Source of the DNA: Desulfuromusa sp.
GTDB taxonomy: Bacteria > Desulfobacterota > Desulfuromonadia > Desulfuromonadales > Geopsychrobacteraceae
NCBI GenBank assembly: GCA_021647765.1
Contig: JAKIUD010000007.1
Span: 10,380 to 74,379, forward strand
Length of the DNA stretch: 64,000 nucleotides
Reading direction: 5' to 3'
Part shown: piece by piece, positions 29,732 through 40,332 of the stretch
Layout: every line of letters starts with the position of its first letter
Numbering within the stretch: the stretch's first letter is position 1
Notes under the pieces: generated by a model
Told to the model about the DNA's origin: nothing
The model's database searches: none
What the model saw: only the letters and a program-made list of their open reading frames with translations
Made by a program: the position numbers and the translations under genes

Positions 29732-31588
29732 TTATTCCTTCTGCTCCTGCGGGACTTGCCCCTTCAGCTCCATGTAGCGCTGGATAATTCGCTTGGCAAT
29801 CGGCCCGGCTGCACGTCCTCCAGATTGTCCGTGTTCAACCACTACCGCAACAGCAATCTCCGGCTTTTCTGCTGGGGCATAAGCAACAAACAAAGCATGC
29901 GGACGGAAACGATAGGGAATTTCTCCATCCTTACCAAGCTTTTCTTCCTCATCAGATTTACGCCGGACAACCTGTGAGGTTCCGGTTTTTCCCGCGACCA
30001 GGACATTATCGAGATGAGCGACCCGACCAGTTCCCCGAGCGTCATTGACAACAGCGACCAGGCCATCCTTAACAGTTTTCCAATCAGCAGCTGAATAATC
30101 AAGTTGGCGAACAATCTCAGGCTCAGGATGCAACAACAGATGACCTTCCCAGTCTTCAATCTTTCGCACTACCTGAGGTTTTAAAACTTTGCCATTATTT
30201 GCTATTGCCGCCATCATCACCGCTAATTGTATCGGGGTGGCAAGGACAAAACCCTGCCCAATTGAAGCGATAACGGTCTCCCCAGCATACCAAGGTTTAT
30301 TATAATGTTGATGTTTCCACTCTTGCGAGGGCATATTACCGGAGCGCTCTCCTGCTAATGGATAGCCAGTTGGTGACCCCAGGCCGAACTCTTTGGCTGC
30401 TTTTGACAATTTATCAATACCTAGTTCCAGCCCAACCTGATAAAACCAGACATCACAGCTTTCTCTTAATGCTTTGTTGAGATTAGTCAGACCATGACCC
30501 CACTTCTTCCAACAACGATAGCGGGAACCGCCAACGACAAAATCTCCCCGGCAATCGATAGTTCGTTCTGTTCCTATGACTCCTTCACGTAGTGCCGCCA
30601 AAGCAACAATCATCTTAAATGTCGACCCTGGTGGATATTGCCCCGCAATAACTTTATTCTGCAACGGATGACGATCGTCCTTCGCTAATGCACGCCATTC
30701 ATCCCCGGCGATTCCCTTGACAAACAGAGCTGGATTAAAGGTTGGCCGGCTGACCATAGCTAAAATTTCTCCGGTCTTGACATCAAGTGCAACAGCAGCT
30801 CCAGATTCTTCGGCAAAAATTTCATCTGTCGCGCGTTGCAGTTCCCGGTCAATCGTCAGGTAAATTTTGTTGCCCGGAGTAGAAGGCTCCATCTGGAGTT
30901 GGCGCAACAGCTTCCCTTGTACATCAACTTCAACCAGACGCCGCCCTTTTTCTCCACGCAAATAGGGTTCATACTTTTTTTCAAGGGCTGTTTTACCAAC
31001 AAACTCACCAGCTCGGTACTGGTTAAAATCCCCACTCTGCAATTCTTTCTCAGTAATCTCACCAAGATAGCCAATTAAATGAGCCGCTGATCCATGTTCA
31101 AGGTAGTCGCGAACCGGACGCACTTCGATCAGGATTCCAGGCAAATCAACACTGTGTTCCTGAACTCTCTCGACAATCTTCCGGCTAACATCCTGTGCCA
31201 ACGGAACCGGGCGGTAAATCGGAAATCGCTTTCCCTCCTGCCAGCGTCGTTCCAGCTCAGAAGTTTTCATAGCAAGTAATGGAGATAATCGTTCAAACAG
31301 GAGAGACCGATTTTCTACATCCTGTCGCATAACAGAAACTTGAAACGAAGGGCGATTATCCACCAATAAGACCCCGTTACGGTCAAAGATTGGGCCTCGG
31401 GGAGCATCCAGCGACAAAACCCGGGTGCGATTACGAATAGAACGCGCCTGAAGATCTTCATAGCTGACAATTTGCAGATACCAAAGCCGGAGGAGTAACA
31501 GTAAAAATACTATGCCTGCTGCCACAGAATAAAATAAAAAACGGCTTTGAACGGCAGGTAATTCTTTCCATTTTTGATCAAGAGCCAT
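29732..31588 (-). CDS. mrdA: Penicillin-binding protein 2 (elongasome transpeptidase)
   Basis: A 618-residue class B PBP with one N-terminal membrane segment (FYSVAAGIVFLLLLLRLWYL), a pedestal domain and a C-terminal transpeptidase domain. Active-site motifs are SxxK in PPGSTFKMI, SxD in RESCDVWFYQVG (the usual form in PBP2), and KTG in VAGKTGTSQVV. It cross-links side-wall peptidoglycan together with RodA. It overlaps mreD by 11 bp and lies 3 bp before rodA. Confidence 0.95.
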   Translation of the reverse strand: MALDQKWKELPAVQSRFLFYSVAAGIVFLLLLLRLWYLQIVSYEDLQARSIRNRTRVLSLDAPRGPIFDRNGVLLVDNRPSFQVSVMRQDVENRSLLFERLSPLLAMKTSELERRWQEGKRFPIYRPVPLAQDVSRKIVERVQEHSVDLPGILIEVRPVRDYLEHGSAAHLIGYLGEITEKELQSGDFNQYRAGEFVGKTALEKKYEPYLRGEKGRRLVEVDVQGKLLRQLQMEPSTPGNKIYLTIDRELQRATDEIFAEESGAAVALDVKTGEILAMVSRPTFNPALFVKGIAGDEWRALAKDDRHPLQNKVIAGQYPPGSTFKMIVALAALREGVIGTERTIDCRGDFVVGGSRYRCWKKWGHGLTNLNKALRESCDVWFYQVGLELGIDKLSKAAKEFGLGSPTGYPLAGERSGNMPSQEWKHQHYNKPWYAGETVIASIGQGFVLATPIQLAVMMAAIANNGKVLKPQVVRKIEDWEGHLLLHPEPEIVRQLDYSAADWKTVKDGLVAVVNDARGTGRVAHLDNVLVAGKTGTSQVVRRKSDEEEKLGKDGEIPYRFRPHALFVAYAPAEKPEIAVAVVVEHGQSGGRAAGPIAKRIIQRYMELKGQVPQEQKE

Positions 31589-32114
31589 GATGTTTACTCT
31601 GGTAAATCAGACCAGCCAGGCCTGATCGATAGCCGAATAGACGCTGAAATCGAAGCAATAGAACCAAGAATATGGCGGAAAATATTATATTTATCAGAAG
31701 CTGCTTAGGAAGGGCTGGCAATAAAATATGGAGAACAGGTGCAGAGTCGGCAAGAACAGTCAGATAAAAACCTACGAGGAGATTTTGAAGCAATGTTCCA
31801 GCGGCAATCAGCAACAACAACAGGGAAGGGCTCTCAATATTAAGATTCTCCGAAAGTACCCGCGTTACCAGAACAATAACTAGATAAACCGAAACATACA
31901 AACCAAGACTGGGGCCACAAAAACTATCCTGAAGGGCTCCCAGCAACAGACCCGTGATAAGTGCTCGAGGTAAATTTTCACTCAACCCCAGATAAAGGAT
32001 CAAGATCAAGATAAGATTTGGTCGCCAATTAGGGGATAGAAATAATGGCAGGACACTACTCTGCAGTAAGGCAAAAAATATCCCGGTAAGCATAAATAGA
32101 AAAAAACCTTTCAT
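31578..32114 (-). CDS. mreD: Rod-shape protein MreD
   Basis: A 178-residue hydrophobic protein with about five membrane helices. Sequence is poorly conserved in this family; the position between mreC and mrdA and features such as SPNWRPNLILILILYLGL and GALQDSFCGPSLG support MreD. Start overlaps the mreC stop by 4 bp (ATGA). Confidence 0.9.
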   Translation of the reverse strand: MKGFFLFMLTGIFFALLQSSVLPLFLSPNWRPNLILILILYLGLSENLPRALITGLLLGALQDSFCGPSLGLYVSVYLVIVLVTRVLSENLNIESPSLLLLLIAAGTLLQNLLVGFYLTVLADSAPVLHILLPALPKQLLINIIFSAIFLVLLLRFQRLFGYRSGLAGLIYQSKHHGS

Positions 32115-32929
32115 TGGTTCTCTCCGACAATAACCATAACCTCTTCAAGATGTGAAAAATCAACCGCTGGCATTGCTTTGACCCGTTGAAATAAGCCAAA
32201 TTGATCTTTTTCGACAGACTTAATCTGACCAAGAGGCAAGCCCTTTGGAAAAACCCCTCCCATTCCCGAGGTCACCAGCAAGTCTCCTATTTGAATATCG
32301 GCATCACGCAAAGCATATTCGATAGATAAATCTGCACCGCGTCCACGAGCAATTCCACGGGTTCGGGTTCGCTGAATCAGGGCAGCAATAGCTGAAGAGG
32401 CATCCGTTATCAATAGAACCCTGGAGCTGTCTGGTGCAATTTTTATAATACGTCCGACCACGCCTTGTGCAGCGACTACTGGAGAACCGTTGCGCAATCC
32501 GGCTCGGATCCCTTTATCGATAATAATTGTCCGCGCCCAGTTACTGGCATCTTCACCAATGACCTGTGCGGGCAAAGCTGGACGATCCAGGTCATCGACA
32601 AAAGCCAATAGTTTGCGTAACCGTTCATTTTGCAAGGAAATTTCCTGAACTTGTTGCAGTTGGGAGTGCAGTTCTAAATTTTCTTGTTCAAGTTCAAGAT
32701 TGCGCTGCCGGGCATCGACCAACCAGAGGTAGTTCCGCCAAGTTTCGGAGACAGTGTCAGCAATACCATCAATGCTAGACTGAAAAGGTGCCGCAAAGGT
32801 GAGAACGGCACGTTCAAAAAATGTGGTGGCGGTTTTCTGGCGAAGATTATAGGAATAGAGAATCACTGTTGCCAGCACAAGAATAATGGTCAGTAACAAA
32901 AACTGATAGCGTCTTAACAGCTCACGCAC
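32111..32929 (-). CDS. mreC: Rod-shape protein MreC
   Basis: A 272-residue bitopic protein linking MreB to PBP2. It has an N-terminal membrane helix (FLLLTIILVLATVILYSY), a coiled coil (LELEQENLELHSQLQQVQEISL) and a periplasmic beta domain with GVVGRI and LLVTSGMGGVFPKGLP, a family marker. I choose the GTG at 32929 because GGAG is 6 bases upstream; a TTG four codons earlier is possible. Confidence 0.93.
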   Translation of the reverse strand: MRELLRRYQFLLLTIILVLATVILYSYNLRQKTATTFFERAVLTFAAPFQSSIDGIADTVSETWRNYLWLVDARQRNLELEQENLELHSQLQQVQEISLQNERLRKLLAFVDDLDRPALPAQVIGEDASNWARTIIIDKGIRAGLRNGSPVVAAQGVVGRIIKIAPDSSRVLLITDASSAIAALIQRTRTRGIARGRGADLSIEYALRDADIQIGDLLVTSGMGGVFPKGLPLGQIKSVEKDQFGLFQRVKAMPAVDFSHLEEVMVIVGENQ

Positions 32930-32979
32930 TGGCTGCTCCAAGCGAACCCAGGTTAAAAATCGACCGAGGCAACAACACT

Positions 32980-33006
32980 AAAAAAGGAGGATCGGTTGAT
33001 CCTCCC
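32980..33006 (-). terminator. Terminator or attenuator between mreB and mreC
   Basis: GGAGGATC-GGTT-GATCCTCC stem followed by T6 on the minus strand, about 40 bp after mreB and 50 bp before mreC. It would limit read-through so that MreB is made in excess over MreCD-PBP2-RodA. Confidence 0.8.
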
Positions 33007-33044
33007 TGAAGATTATCACGATACTTCCAGATCATACCCTGATA

Positions 33045-34094
<1,050 letters not shown>

Positions 34095-34297
34095 CTATCC
34101 TATAGACGCCGAAATCGGCTTAAAATATTAAGTCATCATTCTGCTAAAAGCTCGGCCACTCTAGCAAACCAACTATTTTTAAGCAAGCGTTAAGCTCGCA
34201 AAAAATGATTGCTTTTCAGCAAATTGCTGGTCTAACATACCAACTTACATTTTTTGTCACATGTTATCCAAAAATACTGCTGAGGAGTTTCATTGTA

Positions 34298-36256
34298 ATG
34301 CTTCAATTTGTCAGATCAAAACAAAAATCACTCTTGATCAAAATTGCCTTTGGCGTGATCATTCTGAGTTTTGTCATTGGCTATACCATGCTTACAGCAC
34401 CCTCCGACCAGAGGGCAAATCAGGGTGGAAATATTGCTGCTCGCGTCAATGGTGACGAGATTAGTTACTCAGACTATCAGAACAGTTACAGCAATCTCTA
34501 CAACCTGTACCAAAATATCTATCAAGGTAAATTTGATGCCAGACTGGAAAAACAACTCAACCTGCCGAAGCAGGCACTACGGCAATTGATTGAAGAATCA
34601 CTCTTGATCAACCAAGCAAGCCAACTCAATATTGAAGTAACTCAAGAGGAATTAATTGACAGTATTGCCAATTATGATGCTTTTCAGATCGGTGGTAAGT
34701 TCAATCGAGACCGCTACCTTGAGGTTCTCAATTATCAACGCATGGATCCGGAACAATTTGAGTCAACGCAGAGGAAACAACTGCTGGCTCAAAAAGTACG
34801 AGCCAAATTGCAACAGGATGCCAGTGTCAGCGACGCCGAAATTGCTGCAGCTTTTCATCGGGAAAATGACAAAATCAACCTTAACTATGTTTGGATATCT
34901 CCGGCTCTAGTGGAATCCAAGGTTAGCGTAACTGATGCTGGGTTAAAATCATTCTTTGAGAAAAACATTGAGAAATTTAGAGTTCCGGAAAAAGTCTCGC
35001 TACGCTACCTGCAATTCGACCCAGCTCGATATGTAGACAAAGTGGGCACATTGAGTGATGAGGATCTCCAGCGCTACTACCGCCGCAATCTTGATCAATT
35101 TGAAATTGAGGAACAGGTTAAAGCTGCACATATTTTGCTGCGTGTTGCAAAAGATGCTAATGAAGAAGTCGTTCAAAAAAGGCAGAAATTAGCCAACGAG
35201 CTGCTGCAACAACTCCAGAATGGTGCCAATTTTGCACAACTGGCGAAAGCCTACTCAGACGACAAAAGTAACGCGGCCACTGGTGGTGAACTCGGTACTT
35301 TCGGTCGCGGAACCATGGTTAGAGAGTTTGAGGATGCTGTCTTTGCCTTACGTCCGGGGCAACTGAGCAAAGTGATTCGAACTCCACTTGGCTTCCATAT
35401 CATCAAAGTAGAAGAATATATTGAACCTGGGGTGCAACCCCTCGTCGAAGCAATTGAAAAGGTTAAAACCGGTCTGAAACAGGAAAAATCCCGGCAACTG
35501 GCCTACGAAAAAGCAATGGATGCTTACAATATAAATCGCAAAACAGGAGATTTAAAAGCGGCAGCAACAGCTAATGATCTGGGAATCAAGGAAACCGGTT
35601 TTTTCTCAGTGAACGACGCAATTGACGGCATTGGCAAAGTGGCAGAAATCAGCCAAGCGGCCTTTGCTTTGAAGCCTGGTGAACTGGCTCGGCCAAAACA
35701 AACCACTCAGGGAGTTTTTCTGTTTACTCTGAAAGAGCGACAAGCCAGTCACTTGCCCGAGCTTGCCAAGGTTAAACCTATAGTTGAACAGGCCTATCGA
35801 ACCGAACAAGCACAGTCTTTGGCCAAAGAGTTGGCGGACAAGTTACTTGCCGAGGCAACCGTTAAAAAAAGCCTGATAAGTGCAGCTAAAAACTTAAAAT
35901 TGACTGTTGAGGAGTCGGGTGATTTCAGTCGTAGTTTCGGCTCTTTTATCCCCCGCATTGGTTCATCTCAAGAACTTTCTGAGGCGGCTTTTTCTTTAAC
36001 TGAAGCAGCACCAATTGCAGCAAAAGTTTATACTATTGGAGATAGATACCTGGTTGCCAGCCTAAAACATGCTGAAGTGGCCGATTTTAAAAGCTTGGCT
36101 GATGCAGACCTCAACCAACTGAAGAACCGACTTCTGGCTGAGAAAAAAGAGCAGATAGTTGCTGAAAAAATATCTCAGTTAATACAAACAGCTGAAATTG
36201 AAATTTTAGTTCCCGATTTAGTCAGCGCCTTTAGCAGTGGAGAAAGTAAAATATGA
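34298..36256 (+). CDS. PpiD/SurA-like membrane-anchored peptidyl-prolyl isomerase
   Basis: A 652-residue periplasmic chaperone. It has a short cytoplasmic N-terminus, one anchor helix ([17 protein letters not shown]), a SurA-like N-terminal domain ([20 protein letters not shown]) and a parvulin domain in the middle ([12 protein letters not shown] ... [21 protein letters not shown] ... [13 protein letters not shown]). This is the PpiD layout. The ATG at 34298 has GAGGAG 11 bases upstream. It overlaps purC by 4 bp, so the two are one operon. Confidence 0.9.
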   Translation: MLQFVRSKQKSLLIKIAFGVIILSFVIGYTMLTAPSDQRANQGGNIAARVNGDEISYSDYQNSYSNLYNLYQNIYQGKFDARLEKQLNLPKQALRQLIEESLLINQASQLNIEVTQEELIDSIANYDAFQIGGKFNRDRYLEVLNYQRMDPEQFESTQRKQLLAQKVRAKLQQDASVSDAEIAAAFHRENDKINLNYVWISPALVESKVSVTDAGLKSFFEKNIEKFRVPEKVSLRYLQFDPARYVDKVGTLSDEDLQRYYRRNLDQFEIEEQVKAAHILLRVAKDANEEVVQKRQKLANELLQQLQNGANFAQLAKAYSDDKSNAATGGELGTFGRGTMVREFEDAVFALRPGQLSKVIRTPLGFHIIKVEEYIEPGVQPLVEAIEKVKTGLKQEKSRQLAYEKAMDAYNINRKTGDLKAAATANDLGIKETGFFSVNDAIDGIGKVAEISQAAFALKPGELARPKQTTQGVFLFTLKERQASHLPELAKVKPIVEQAYRTEQAQSLAKELADKLLAEATVKKSLISAAKNLKLTVEESGDFSRSFGSFIPRIGSSQELSEAAFSLTEAAPIAAKVYTIGDRYLVASLKHAEVADFKSLADADLNQLKNRLLAEKKEQIVAEKISQLIQTAEIEILVPDLVSAFSSGESKI

Positions 36257-37134
36257 CACCGATTATCACTCAAACAGATTGCCCGGCACTTAACCTGATC
36301 AACCAGGGAAAAGTCAGGGATATTTATGACCTGGGAGAACATCTACTGATCGTCGCCAGTGATCGAATATCTGCCTTTGACGTCATCATGAATGAAGGTA
36401 TTCCCCAAAAAGGCTACGTCCTGACCCAAATTTCTAAATTCTGGTTTGAACAAATGTCTGACCTGGTTCCACATCATCTGATTTCAACTGACATCAAGGA
36501 CTTTCCAGCGATTACCCATCAGTATCGAGATCAGCTGGAAGGACGCAGCATGTTGGCAAAAAAAGCACAACCGCTGCCAATAGAATGTATTGTGCGCGGA
36601 TATCTGTCCGGTAGTGGCTGGAAAGAATATCAACAATCTGGTTCCCTTTGCAGCATTCCATTACCAACCGGTCTGGTGCAAAGTGATAAACTCCCCGAAA
36701 CGCTGTTCACCCCATCGACTAAAGCTGAACTTGGTGAGCATGACGAAAACATCTCCTTCGAGCAAGCGATTGAACTCTGCGGAGCTGAGACAGCTCAACA
36801 AGTCAGTGATATCAGCATCAAAATTTATGAACGCGCCCGTGATCTGGCTGACAAAAAAGGGATCATTATTGCTGATACAAAGTTTGAGTTTGGCCTGTTA
36901 GATGGTCAACTCATCTGGATTGATGAAGCCTTAACTCCCGATTCATCACGCTTCTGGCCTAAAGATCAATATCAGCCAGGTGGCCCACAACCCAGTTTTG
37001 ACAAACAATTCTTACGCGACTATCTGGAAACTCTCGATTGGGGGAAACAAGCGCCTGCCCCAAAATTACCAGAAGAGATCGTCCGCAAAACCGGTGAAAA
37101 ATACCTGGAAGCTCTTAAACGCCTGACCGCTTAA
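36253..37134 (+). CDS. purC: SAICAR synthase
   Basis: Phosphoribosylaminoimidazole-succinocarboxamide synthase of purine synthesis, 293 residues. Family markers are [28 protein letters not shown] and [17 protein letters not shown], then IADTKFEFG and [13 protein letters not shown]. The length is nearer the longer fungal-type form than the about 237-residue E. coli form. It is translationally coupled to the foldase gene. Confidence 0.95.
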   Translation: MTPIITQTDCPALNLINQGKVRDIYDLGEHLLIVASDRISAFDVIMNEGIPQKGYVLTQISKFWFEQMSDLVPHHLISTDIKDFPAITHQYRDQLEGRSMLAKKAQPLPIECIVRGYLSGSGWKEYQQSGSLCSIPLPTGLVQSDKLPETLFTPSTKAELGEHDENISFEQAIELCGAETAQQVSDISIKIYERARDLADKKGIIIADTKFEFGLLDGQLIWIDEALTPDSSRFWPKDQYQPGGPQPSFDKQFLRDYLETLDWGKQAPAPKLPEEIVRKTGEKYLEALKRLTA

Positions 37135-37184
37135 TTATATCTTGGCAGAAGCGGGTTAAAGCACATCTAAATCCCTGTTATTTT

Positions 37185-37222
37185 CACGCAAGCCATGGTG
37201 CTTCTGCACCATGGCTTGCGTG
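37185..37222. terminator. Perfect 17-bp hairpin after purC
   Basis: CACGCAAGCCATGGTGC, loop TTCT, then the exact reverse complement, 50 bp after the purC stop. There is no clear T-run on either strand, so it may stabilise the 3' end or be a weak terminator. Confidence 0.6.
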
Positions 37223-37397
37223 TCCCACACACCATTCCGTCACCTGCTCAAATCTCATCTTCAAAACAAAACAATGTTTGCTATATGTATGTTTTTGTCA
37301 TATATTGTCTTTCGCTTCTCATGAAGAAAAAAGTAGGCATTTAAGTACCAAAGAATAGTTTCATGTTCCAGATTTTCGATATAAGGTCTCTTGATCT

Positions 37398-39557
37398 ATG
37401 AAACCGAGCTTTAAATATTGGATTTTTCTCGGTGCAATCTATTTTGCCCTCATCAGCATTATTATTGCTAGCCTGGTTGGCGCCTGGGTCAGCCTCAACG
37501 AGACCCAACAAGCGGTCTTGGGAGAAATGGTCAATAAACTGGTTCCCTTCCCTCTCCTCGGAACAATTACAGTTCTGTTTATTATCGGCGCATTGATCAA
37601 CCTCTTGTTTAATGACTATATTGTTCCCATACTTAAACTGGCTGAAAGTGCAAGAATAATTTCGACGGTAAACCCGAAACATCGGGCACAAATCAAGAAT
37701 GCATCAAAAGAGATTCAATATCTGGCAGAGATCATCAATCAATCGGCTGACGCCTTTGCTGATTTACAGGAGGATGTTGCTGGTAAAATTGCCATAGCTC
37801 AAACTGCTCTAGATGAAGAACGGACTCGGCTTGCTGCACTGATGTCTGAACTGCCGCACGGGGTCATTGTCTGCAACACCGATGGTCAGATCCTCCTTTA
37901 CAACCAGCAAGCGCAAGAATTATTCAAAGAGAACCAATACGTTTTAAAACAAGATCATCAGATTCAAGGCATTCTCGGATTAGGGCGCTCAATTTTCAGC
38001 CTTCTTGATCGTGATCAGATTGTCCATGGATTAGAAATGCTCCACAAGTGCCATATTTCTGGTCGAACCAAGATGGTTAATAATTCCATGATAACCTTGC
38101 GCAGTGGCCTCTGTTTGCGCGTTAATATGGCGCCATTTTTTACCGAGAAAGAAGATACGGAGACCATTACTGGACTGGTATTAACCCTCGAAGACATGAC
38201 CAGACAGATAGAATCCGATAGCCGCCGCGACATGTTGATCCAATCTCTGATTGATGAGCAGCAAAAAGATCTGGAAGATATCCGTGATTCAATTACCAAC
38301 ATTTTGGGGCGCCCCAAACTTGACCCGGAAGAGTTACATAATTACAGAAAAAAAATAGACCAAGCATCCCAATCGCTGCATGAAAAAGTCAAGGAAGCAA
38401 GGGCAAATTACGCCCTCCATTTACATGCACTCAGTCAAAATGAGAATGTTCTGGCTCATAACTTACTGGATGTCATCAGCAATAATATCTACGAACGCTT
38501 CTCTATTAAAGTCACCCCAGTTGCTCCCGAAGGAATCTGGCTACAGCTCGATAGTTATTCGGTGGTTCAAGCCATTTCTCATCTTGCCGGGCTGTTAAGT
38601 ACTCACACAAATATCTCAGAGATTCTGATGACCTTAACCGCTGACGAAGAATCTGGTGCGGAATTGGTAATTGCCTGGCCAGAAACAAAAACAACTCTGG
38701 ATTTACTTGAAACCTGGCAACAGACACCGCTGATTACCGATACGAAGGGAAATCTGCTTAATTTCAAGGATACGATTGAGAACCTGTCAGGGGAAATTTC
38801 TCCAATATCTAATGCTGAGGGGGAATACACTGGTGTCATAATCAGCTTTCCTCCGGCAGATCAGGATTATCGTCTGGCAATCCAGAGTGAAGTTGAGCAC
38901 CGCCCCGTCTCTTATGAGTTTGATCTTTTCAATCGAGGAAAGTGGAAGGAGTTAGACCAAACCCCGTTAAGAAAACTGACTTATGTTGTCTTTGATACAG
39001 AAACAACCGGTTTAAGCCCGTCAAAAGGGGATGAGATTATCCAGATCGGGGCAATTCGAATCATCAATGGGCACCTTCTCTATCATGAAGTGATCGACCA
39101 ACTGGTTGATCCAAAACGTTTCGTGCCACAGAAATCGGTAGACATTCACCATATTCAACCCGCACTACTCCAAGGGCAGCCAACTATTGATAAAGTTCTG
39201 CCCCATTTTCATACCTTTGCTGAACATTCAGTACTGGTTGCCCACAATGCCGCTTTCGATATGCGCTTTCTCCAACTACAGGAAGAAAAAACCGGTATTG
39301 TTTTCGACAATCCGGTTCTTGATACAATGCTCCTCTCATCGATTATCCATCCAAATCAAGAGTCCCACTCTCTTGATGAAGTCGCAGCACGGCTCAATGT
39401 CACAATTGTTGGTCGCCACACTGCTCTGGGAGATGCTATTGTTACCGGAGAGATACTGGTGAAATTAATCCCACTTCTTGAGGCTCAAGGAATATACACA
39501 TTAGCCGATGCTTTGACTGCAGCAGAAAAATCACCTTTTGCTAAAGTTGCATATTAG
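37398..39557 (+). CDS. Membrane PAS / degenerate kinase protein fused to a DnaQ-like 3'-5' exonuclease
   Basis: A 719-residue fusion. Residues about 1-75 hold two membrane helices, followed by a HAMP-like linker, then a PAS domain (LPHGVIVCNTDGQILLYNQQAQELF, about 150-270). Next are helices in the place of a kinase dimer domain but without a His motif, and an ATPase-like region in which the N-box is replaced by QAISHLAGLL, so no kinase activity is expected. Residues about 530-700 are a DEDDh exonuclease with all acidic positions: FDTETTGLSPS, AHNAAFDMRF and GRHTALGDA. It starts a plus-strand set with a second exonuclease and an Acs-like protein. DnaQ-like genes next to acs are known in proteobacteria, but I know of no established function. 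Confidence 0.85.
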   Translation: MKPSFKYWIFLGAIYFALISIIIASLVGAWVSLNETQQAVLGEMVNKLVPFPLLGTITVLFIIGALINLLFNDYIVPILKLAESARIISTVNPKHRAQIKNASKEIQYLAEIINQSADAFADLQEDVAGKIAIAQTALDEERTRLAALMSELPHGVIVCNTDGQILLYNQQAQELFKENQYVLKQDHQIQGILGLGRSIFSLLDRDQIVHGLEMLHKCHISGRTKMVNNSMITLRSGLCLRVNMAPFFTEKEDTETITGLVLTLEDMTRQIESDSRRDMLIQSLIDEQQKDLEDIRDSITNILGRPKLDPEELHNYRKKIDQASQSLHEKVKEARANYALHLHALSQNENVLAHNLLDVISNNIYERFSIKVTPVAPEGIWLQLDSYSVVQAISHLAGLLSTHTNISEILMTLTADEESGAELVIAWPETKTTLDLLETWQQTPLITDTKGNLLNFKDTIENLSGEISPISNAEGEYTGVIISFPPADQDYRLAIQSEVEHRPVSYEFDLFNRGKWKELDQTPLRKLTYVVFDTETTGLSPSKGDEIIQIGAIRIINGHLLYHEVIDQLVDPKRFVPQKSVDIHHIQPALLQGQPTIDKVLPHFHTFAEHSVLVAHNAAFDMRFLQLQEEKTGIVFDNPVLDTMLLSSIIHPNQESHSLDEVAARLNVTIVGRHTALGDAIVTGEILVKLIPLLEAQGIYTLADALTAAEKSPFAKVAY

Positions 39558-39630
39558 TTCTTTAGAGATAAACCGTCACGCAGAGGATACGGGGACAATG
39601 AAAAGACCATTTTAAGACTGGATAGAACAG

Positions 39631-40329
39631 ATGTTAAAATCAATTTTCAAGGAATTCACCAGTAAAAAGAGGGAAATGAATGATCCCCTGCTCGCCTATG
39701 TAATTGATGCCTGTGCCACAATTGAAAACCACTCTACACTCAAACAAAAAATAGCCGAGACCAGCTTCTGTGTGCTCGATCTGGAAACAACCGGACTGGA
39801 CATGGTCAATGATGTCATTATCAACATCGGTGCAGTCAAACTGAAAAAAGGGAAAATCACCAAAATATTTGAAGCCTACACCAAACCTCCGATTCCCATT
39901 CCACCGAAATCGACAGAATTCCACGGCATGGTTGATTCCATGTTTGTGGACAAGCCAGTCGTCGGTGAGGTCTTGCCCGAATTGCTTCAATTTGTCGGTG
40001 ACAGCGTTATTGTTGGTCACCACATCAATTTCGATATCCGCATGTTACACCGCCACCTGAAAGAGCTCTACGACGTCGGTATTGCCAATGCTGTCTGGCT
40101 TGATACCATGTTTCTCTACCAGATGGCTCATGAGGATCAGCTTCATCAGCCACTGGATCATTTACTCGAATATTATTGTGTTCAATGTGATCAGCGCCAT
40201 ACGGCACTCGGTGATGTTGTTGCAACCGCTAAAGTCTTCGTCAAGATCATGAAAGAATTACCTGCCTCGTATAAAACCATAAAGGATCTGTCCCGTTCCC
40301 AGAACAAAATGCGTAGAAAGGATTCGTAA
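39631..40329 (+). CDS. Second DnaQ-like (DEDDh) exonuclease
   Basis: A 232-residue stand-alone exonuclease domain. The active-site motifs are CVLDLETTGLDMVND, GHHINFDIRMLHR and QRHTALGDVVATA, so all DEDDh residues are present. It resembles the exonuclease part of the preceding fusion but lacks any polymerase-binding tail that I recognise. It begins 73 bp after the fusion gene and ends 3 bp before the Acs-like gene. An internal ATG at 39676 is an alternative start. Confidence 0.85.
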   Translation: MLKSIFKEFTSKKREMNDPLLAYVIDACATIENHSTLKQKIAETSFCVLDLETTGLDMVNDVIINIGAVKLKKGKITKIFEAYTKPPIPIPPKSTEFHGMVDSMFVDKPVVGEVLPELLQFVGDSVIVGHHINFDIRMLHRHLKELYDVGIANAVWLDTMFLYQMAHEDQLHQPLDHLLEYYCVQCDQRHTALGDVVATAKVFVKIMKELPASYKTIKDLSRSQNKMRRKDS

Positions 40330-40332
40330 CTT

